Below, piece after piece: positions 60,416-64,000 of a DNA stretch of 64,000 nt. The first letter of the stretch is position 1; each line of letters starts with the position of its first letter. This DNA comes from Adiantum capillus-veneris. Taxonomy: Eukaryota > Streptophyta > Polypodiopsida > Polypodiales > Pteridaceae. The position numbers and the translations under genes were made by a program. The notes beneath the pieces are model-generated. The model saw only the letters and a list, made by a program, of their open reading frames with translations, made no database searches and had not been told where the DNA came from. The stretch is from NCBI GenBank assembly GCA_014529385.2, contig CM043954.1, positions 2,648,501 to 2,712,500 on the forward strand. Reading direction: 5' to 3'.

Positions 60416-61184
60416 TAGAGGTGGGTCTTTCATGGTAAAAGTTCAAAAAGTGTACTTTAAGTAGATTCCTTACTCTTTTGAACATTCGTTCGTAATGATT
60501 GAGGGATAATCTTCTTTTCAGTTGCATTGAATGAACCTCGTCAATATGGAGTGAATGAGGCTAACATGGAGGGATGAAGGCGCAGCCACCTATTCACTTT
60601 CCATTAAACCTGCACATTTGGCTAATGGCGCACTCCTCAAATGGCACAAATGTTACGCAGAAACGAGCCAAATATCACCTTCACATTGATTTGGACAATG
60701 AGTACCAACCATTGATTAAGCGTAGTAAAGCAAACACACATATACCTCTCGCATCCATAGACACGCTCAGAGCTCAGGGAGCTAAACACATAGATATCTG
60801 GACGAGAGGCTCTCTCTATCCTAAGAATCCAATGACTAATGCATCTCCATCGTTTGTCAATCCTACAAGCTTATTGACCTTTGCTGGTGATGGAGAAAAG
60901 GGCCTTCTGGGTTATTGTAAATCTCTTACAAGGGAAGTTGAAACTTATAAGGGAATTCTCCAAGCTCAACAAGGTGAGATTGTTCGTCTTTCACATTTAC
61001 ATTCTACAGATCAGGTTACCATTTTGCAGCACAAAATAGAGGTACAGGAACTGAAAGGAAAGGTACGAAGTTGTCAAATGAAGGACACCATCTTGGGTGG
61101 TCGTATTCGAAAGAAGAAATTGCGCAATCTTGAAACATTGCAGGTTGCATCCGGAGGTCTCAAGAAAAGAATCCGAGCATTAAG

Positions 61185-61321
61185 GTGATGCTTCTTGGTT
61201 GGCTACATTGTCTTAGTTAAGTAATCTTTTTGTTTTTTCTTGTTATGCATTGTTTTCATGTGCCTAAATAGTGTTAGTGAAGTAATTTTTTGTTATTTAC
61301 TTATGCATTGTATTCATGTAG
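61185..61321 (+). other. Intron 1 of the unassigned gene
   Basis: GTGATG donor and TTCATGTAG acceptor. Joining gives ALRDSIYHD with the Arg codon split across the junction. Pyrimidine-rich TTTTTTGTTATTTAC precedes the acceptor. Confidence 0.75.
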
Positions 61322-61990
61322 AGATTCAATCTATCATGACAAGGAAAACATTGACCCCAAAGCCAATATAGGAAAGAGATTGAAGCCACTTATAAGTAGA
61401 AGCCTGATAGCAGATATAGTACATGACAAGAAGTTTAAGGTCCTACAACGAAATGTAGTGGACCGCTTTATTTCAGAGAACTCAGTGCCTGCAAAAGAGA
61501 TACAAGGCACACTTGATTCACTTGGTGTAAGCAAAAGAGGATATTCGGCTATACAAAAATCTGTCTCATCCATCTTTGTTAAGAAGGGTATAAAATCCAA
61601 ACTTTTACCATCAGCCTCAAGTGTTTGGAAAGAGAGGTTTCAGCTTAACGAGGCACAGGGAGACTATCTTGGACAGCCCTTTCATATTAAAGCAACTTAC
61701 AGTGGCCATGGAGCAAACATGGCATATGATGAGTTCAATAATATTTTTATGGACCTGCAGATGTTACAGAAGAGAATGGTGGAGTTTTACAACATCACAT
61801 TTGAAGAGTCACGTGGGGTATTACATTTTGTGTTAAAAATGGATGAGTGTGAGCTTGTTGTAAAGAGAAAAAGCTAGAGTGTGTTACTATTACTTTAATG
61901 AATAAAGCCCTCTCAAAGTGTCCCAGTGATGATCCTTTGTATTTTAGTGTTCAATCGGAATCTAACATATGGTGGCTTGGTGCGTTTGAG

Positions 61991-62058
61991 GTAAGCGAGA
62001 TTCTCAGCTAAGCTGAAATGTTCACATCTACTTAAGTCTCATTTATTTTGTGTTGTAG
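61991..62058 (+). other. Intron 2 of the unassigned gene
   Basis: GTAAGC donor, close to consensus, and TTGTGTTGTAG acceptor. It joins LGAFE to VKKEDHEI in phase 0. Confidence 0.8.
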
Positions 62059-62922
62059 GTAAAGAAAGAAGATCATGAGATACTATATTGGGTGTTCCAT
62101 CGAACTAATATTCCGGAGGTGATTGATCGACAGACTAACCAGGGAGAGGTACTACGTCTAGATGGAAGGGGAGACTTTCAAGTTCAGTGGAATCTTGCAG
62201 GTGACCTCAAAACATTAAAGTGCATGTATAATTGTGGAATGGGTGCAGTGGCAAAGTTGCCGTGTTTGTTCTGCATGGAGCCTGCAAAGGTCATGGACCC
62301 AAAGTGGTGGAGAAAAGCTCCAACACGTCACATTGAGGACCCTTCTTTTTGACCGGTTTTGAAAATACCACTTGTGAATGTCCACATCTGTACAATGCAT
62401 GCCCTTTGTAGAATTGTGGAGAAATTGGTCTACTTATATATCGGGTTTGCTTGGAAAATTAAGAGCTCAGCAGAGCGACAAGTAGCCGTGCAGTGCTTAG
62501 AATTGGTACTGTCGGATATGGGCCTTCATGCTGGCAATGTGAAAATCCAGCGGGATGAAAAGAGATCAACTGCTGAGAAGGATGTCCCATGCAAACCATC
62601 CATCGGTGGGGTGAAGGCACGGATGTTTTTATCTAAACCCCAAGGAATACGAGATCAGAAGCTAACAAAACATGGAAAAATATATAACACATCTTATGTT
62701 AGCAAGGTAGAGTATCAGAGCTGGAAAAAGCTACATATTGCAGTCAAAGACCAAGAACCAACTACTCGTAACGCGAAGGCTGAGGTTTGGCGATCAATAG
62801 ACATCCTTTTTTTGATGTGCGACAACGATGACTGGTCACAAGGTGATCTGAACAAGTTCAAGGAGAATCTCAATCTACGATTCAAGACAGGATGGACAGA
62901 CACCCAGATTACTCACTACATG

Positions 62923-63002
62923 GTATTATGGTGTATTTGATTCTCTTTTATGTGTAACTATGTGAGTGTAAAATATTCTAACTAATCTGTTTTCATATCC
63001 AG
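62923..63002 (+). other. Intron 3 of the unassigned gene
   Basis: GTATTA donor and TTTTCATATCCAG acceptor. It joins QITHYM to HIIFNHLPYF in phase 0. It lies outside the palindrome, so only the right copy has it. Confidence 0.8.
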
Positions 63003-63437
63003 CACATCATTTTCAATCATTTACCATATTTTATACAAAAGTATGGGAACCCGGCAATATGGAATACCCAAGGGATGGAAAAGTCTCATTACATGGCGAG
63101 AAATGCTTATTTCAGGCACACACGACATGGTGGCTCTCGAATCAAGGCTAACAGTTTGAGAGAACTATTTGAATGGTTCTATCATAGAATCATTCATCGA
63201 ATGCAGGCAAAAGAAGTCTTGGCCTCTTCAGCAACAGCACAAGCCATCAAACATTTACAACAACAAAAAGTTAAAAGATCAATGGCATACAACAACTCCG
63301 GTGCTCGTGAAAGTCAACGAAGGTGGAGAGAGACAATGGTGTATGTGAACCACAAGTGGAGAAAGATACTCTGAGTGGATGACATTGTACAAAATTTCTA
63401 TAATACATGATCTTATACAATTGCTACTTGAAGTGTA

Positions 63438-63872
63438 TCAAGATTTTGAAGGTTCAATTTTGTTTTTTGGCACATCACCCTTGTAACGAATCATGAGATG
63501 TTTGCCATACTCTAAAAGTTCATCTAGGTTTTGTCTACCAAGAGCTAGTGCCATTGCTGTGTAAGTGTAGTAATACGCTACCCGACCACCTATATAGCTC
63601 GGGCAGTAACCAAAACAATCTCTGGCAAACACTTTGTCCACAAGAATGACTTTATCTGCACTTTTGGGCAGCACGGGTCCACCCAAGAAGCGTGATAGTG
63701 TCTTTAATGTGTAAGTTGCTATTGAACCCTCTTGTGACATGGAACTGTGAAAAACTAATATTGGCGACTCGCAAAGCTTTGAAAGGTACTGCGCTAGGGC
63801 CACATCCTTTCCACGATACTCTCGAGTCCGCCGTCGAAGGAAGTCATCCTTGTCAGCAATCCAAGATTGCAC
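63438..63872 (-). CDS. Hypothetical protein convergent with the unassigned gene
   Basis: About 144 codons on the minus strand, stopping 64 bp from the 3' end of the convergent gene. No ATG is clear at its upstream edge, where GTG begins QSWIADKDDFLRRRTREYRG; it may be a 3' exon. It contains SKLCESPILVFHSSMSQEG, LVDKVFARDCFGYCPSYIGG and YGKHLMIRYKGD. Composition is protein-like and the frame is intact. I do not recognise the family. It could be a second gene of the same element or an unrelated fragment. Confidence 0.5.
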   Translation of the reverse strand: MQSWIADKDDFLRRRTREYRGKDVALAQYLSKLCESPILVFHSSMSQEGSIATYTLKTLSRFLGGPVLPKSADKVILVDKVFARDCFGYCPSYIGGRVAYYYTYTAMALALGRQNLDELLEYGKHLMIRYKGDVPKNKIEPSKS

Positions 63873-63891
63873 ATATCATGTCTCAATAAGT

Positions 63892-64000
<109 letters not shown>

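Larger units (their letters stand above)
51411..62634. repeat. Giant palindrome: two 5.6-kb inverted arms with a 9-bp spacer
   Basis: Left arm 51411-57025 and right arm 57035-62634 are reverse complements, with about two dozen substitutions by eye, two cancelling 1-bp indels and one 15-bp difference. The spacer is ATTTCAACC. Paired positions sum to 114059-114060 in the inner part and 114045 outside the 15-bp difference near 54220. Identity ends at ATCT (62631-62634) on the right and AGAT (51411-51414) on the left. The right-arm gene continues beyond the edge; the left copy is cut there, so the right side appears ancestral. Confidence 0.95.
60574..63374 (+). pseudogene. Multi-exon gene of unassigned, transposase-like family
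   Basis: Exons 60574-61184, 61322-61990, 62059-62922 and 63003-63374 are joined by GT-AG introns of 137, 68 and 80 bp, each keeping frame. Start is the ATG at 60574, before MKAQPPIHFPLNLHIWLMAH. The product would be about 840 residues. It has a basic N-terminal region (QKRAKYHLHID), a heptad-like stretch (VTILQHKIEVQELKGKVRSC), KMDECELV, then GDLKTLKCMYN followed by AKLPCLFCM (CxxC), HICTMHALCRI, and a C-terminal GMEKSHYMARNAYFRHTRHG. Acidic residues on both sides of a CxxC suit an RNase H-fold transposase, but this is inference. A frame slip near 61855 and a TGA at 62350-62352 break it. Confidence 0.65.

Noticed and set aside
51411-62634. Reading the palindrome as the terminal inverted repeats of one transposon
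   Set aside because: The left arm ends inside a gene that continues on the right, so the edges are breakpoints, not element termini.

Overview
The window reads as nuclear DNA of a land plant made almost wholly of transposable elements and microsatellites. Supporting signs are Ty1/copia elements with initiator-Met tRNA primer sites, gypsy polyproteins, a LINE, a Helitron relic, a short Mutator-like element, and a gene with short GT-AG introns. The very long (GA)n tracts and absence of any recognisable host gene would suit a large, repeat-rich genome, perhaps a non-seed plant such as a fern; that lineage guess is inference only.

Layout. 1-5870: an old gypsy reverse transcriptase/RNase H relic (minus strand) split by a structurally complete copia element at 293-5455 with a TAAAA target duplication. 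5.9-9.1 kb: SSRs and empty sequence. 9141-10253: a truncated copy of the same copia family. 10.9-13.85 kb: a decayed Helitron Rep/helicase gene (minus) whose helicase motif is interrupted by a 731-bp element with a 9-bp target duplication. 14.3-17.1 kb: GA tracts, one half of an inverted dispersed repeat, and a diverged short repeat. 17191-22776: a second, different copia element (minus, CGACT target duplication). 24.4-29.0 kb: two LINE copies of one family embedded in GA/GATA arrays, with a GA-plus-spacer tandem repeat between them. 30.2-35.6 kb: a gypsy polyprotein (plus) in which a retropepsin domain follows the integrase. 35.6-46.3 kb: AT-rich sequence with spaced palindromes, a long coiled-coil ORF ending at a polypurine tract and LTR, and further LTR fragments. 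46.3-51.4 kb: mostly empty.

51411-62634 is the most striking structure: a near-perfect palindrome with 5.6-kb arms and a 9-bp spacer. Its right arm runs into a multi-exon gene (60574-63374) that continues past the palindrome edge, so the right arm looks ancestral and the left arm is a truncated inverted copy. That gene has a transposase-like layout (acidic residues around a CxxC pair) but I could not assign it to a family. A gag-like pseudogene with a CCHC zinc knuckle lies just upstream in both arms. The left arm alone carries a new 22-bp hairpin, which accounts for the whole 15-bp length difference between the arms.

Nothing here looks like a working host gene set. Most coding sequences carry stops, frameshifts or lost catalytic residues. 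The value lies in nested-insertion history, the palindrome, the unplaced spliced gene and the unusual gypsy domain order.
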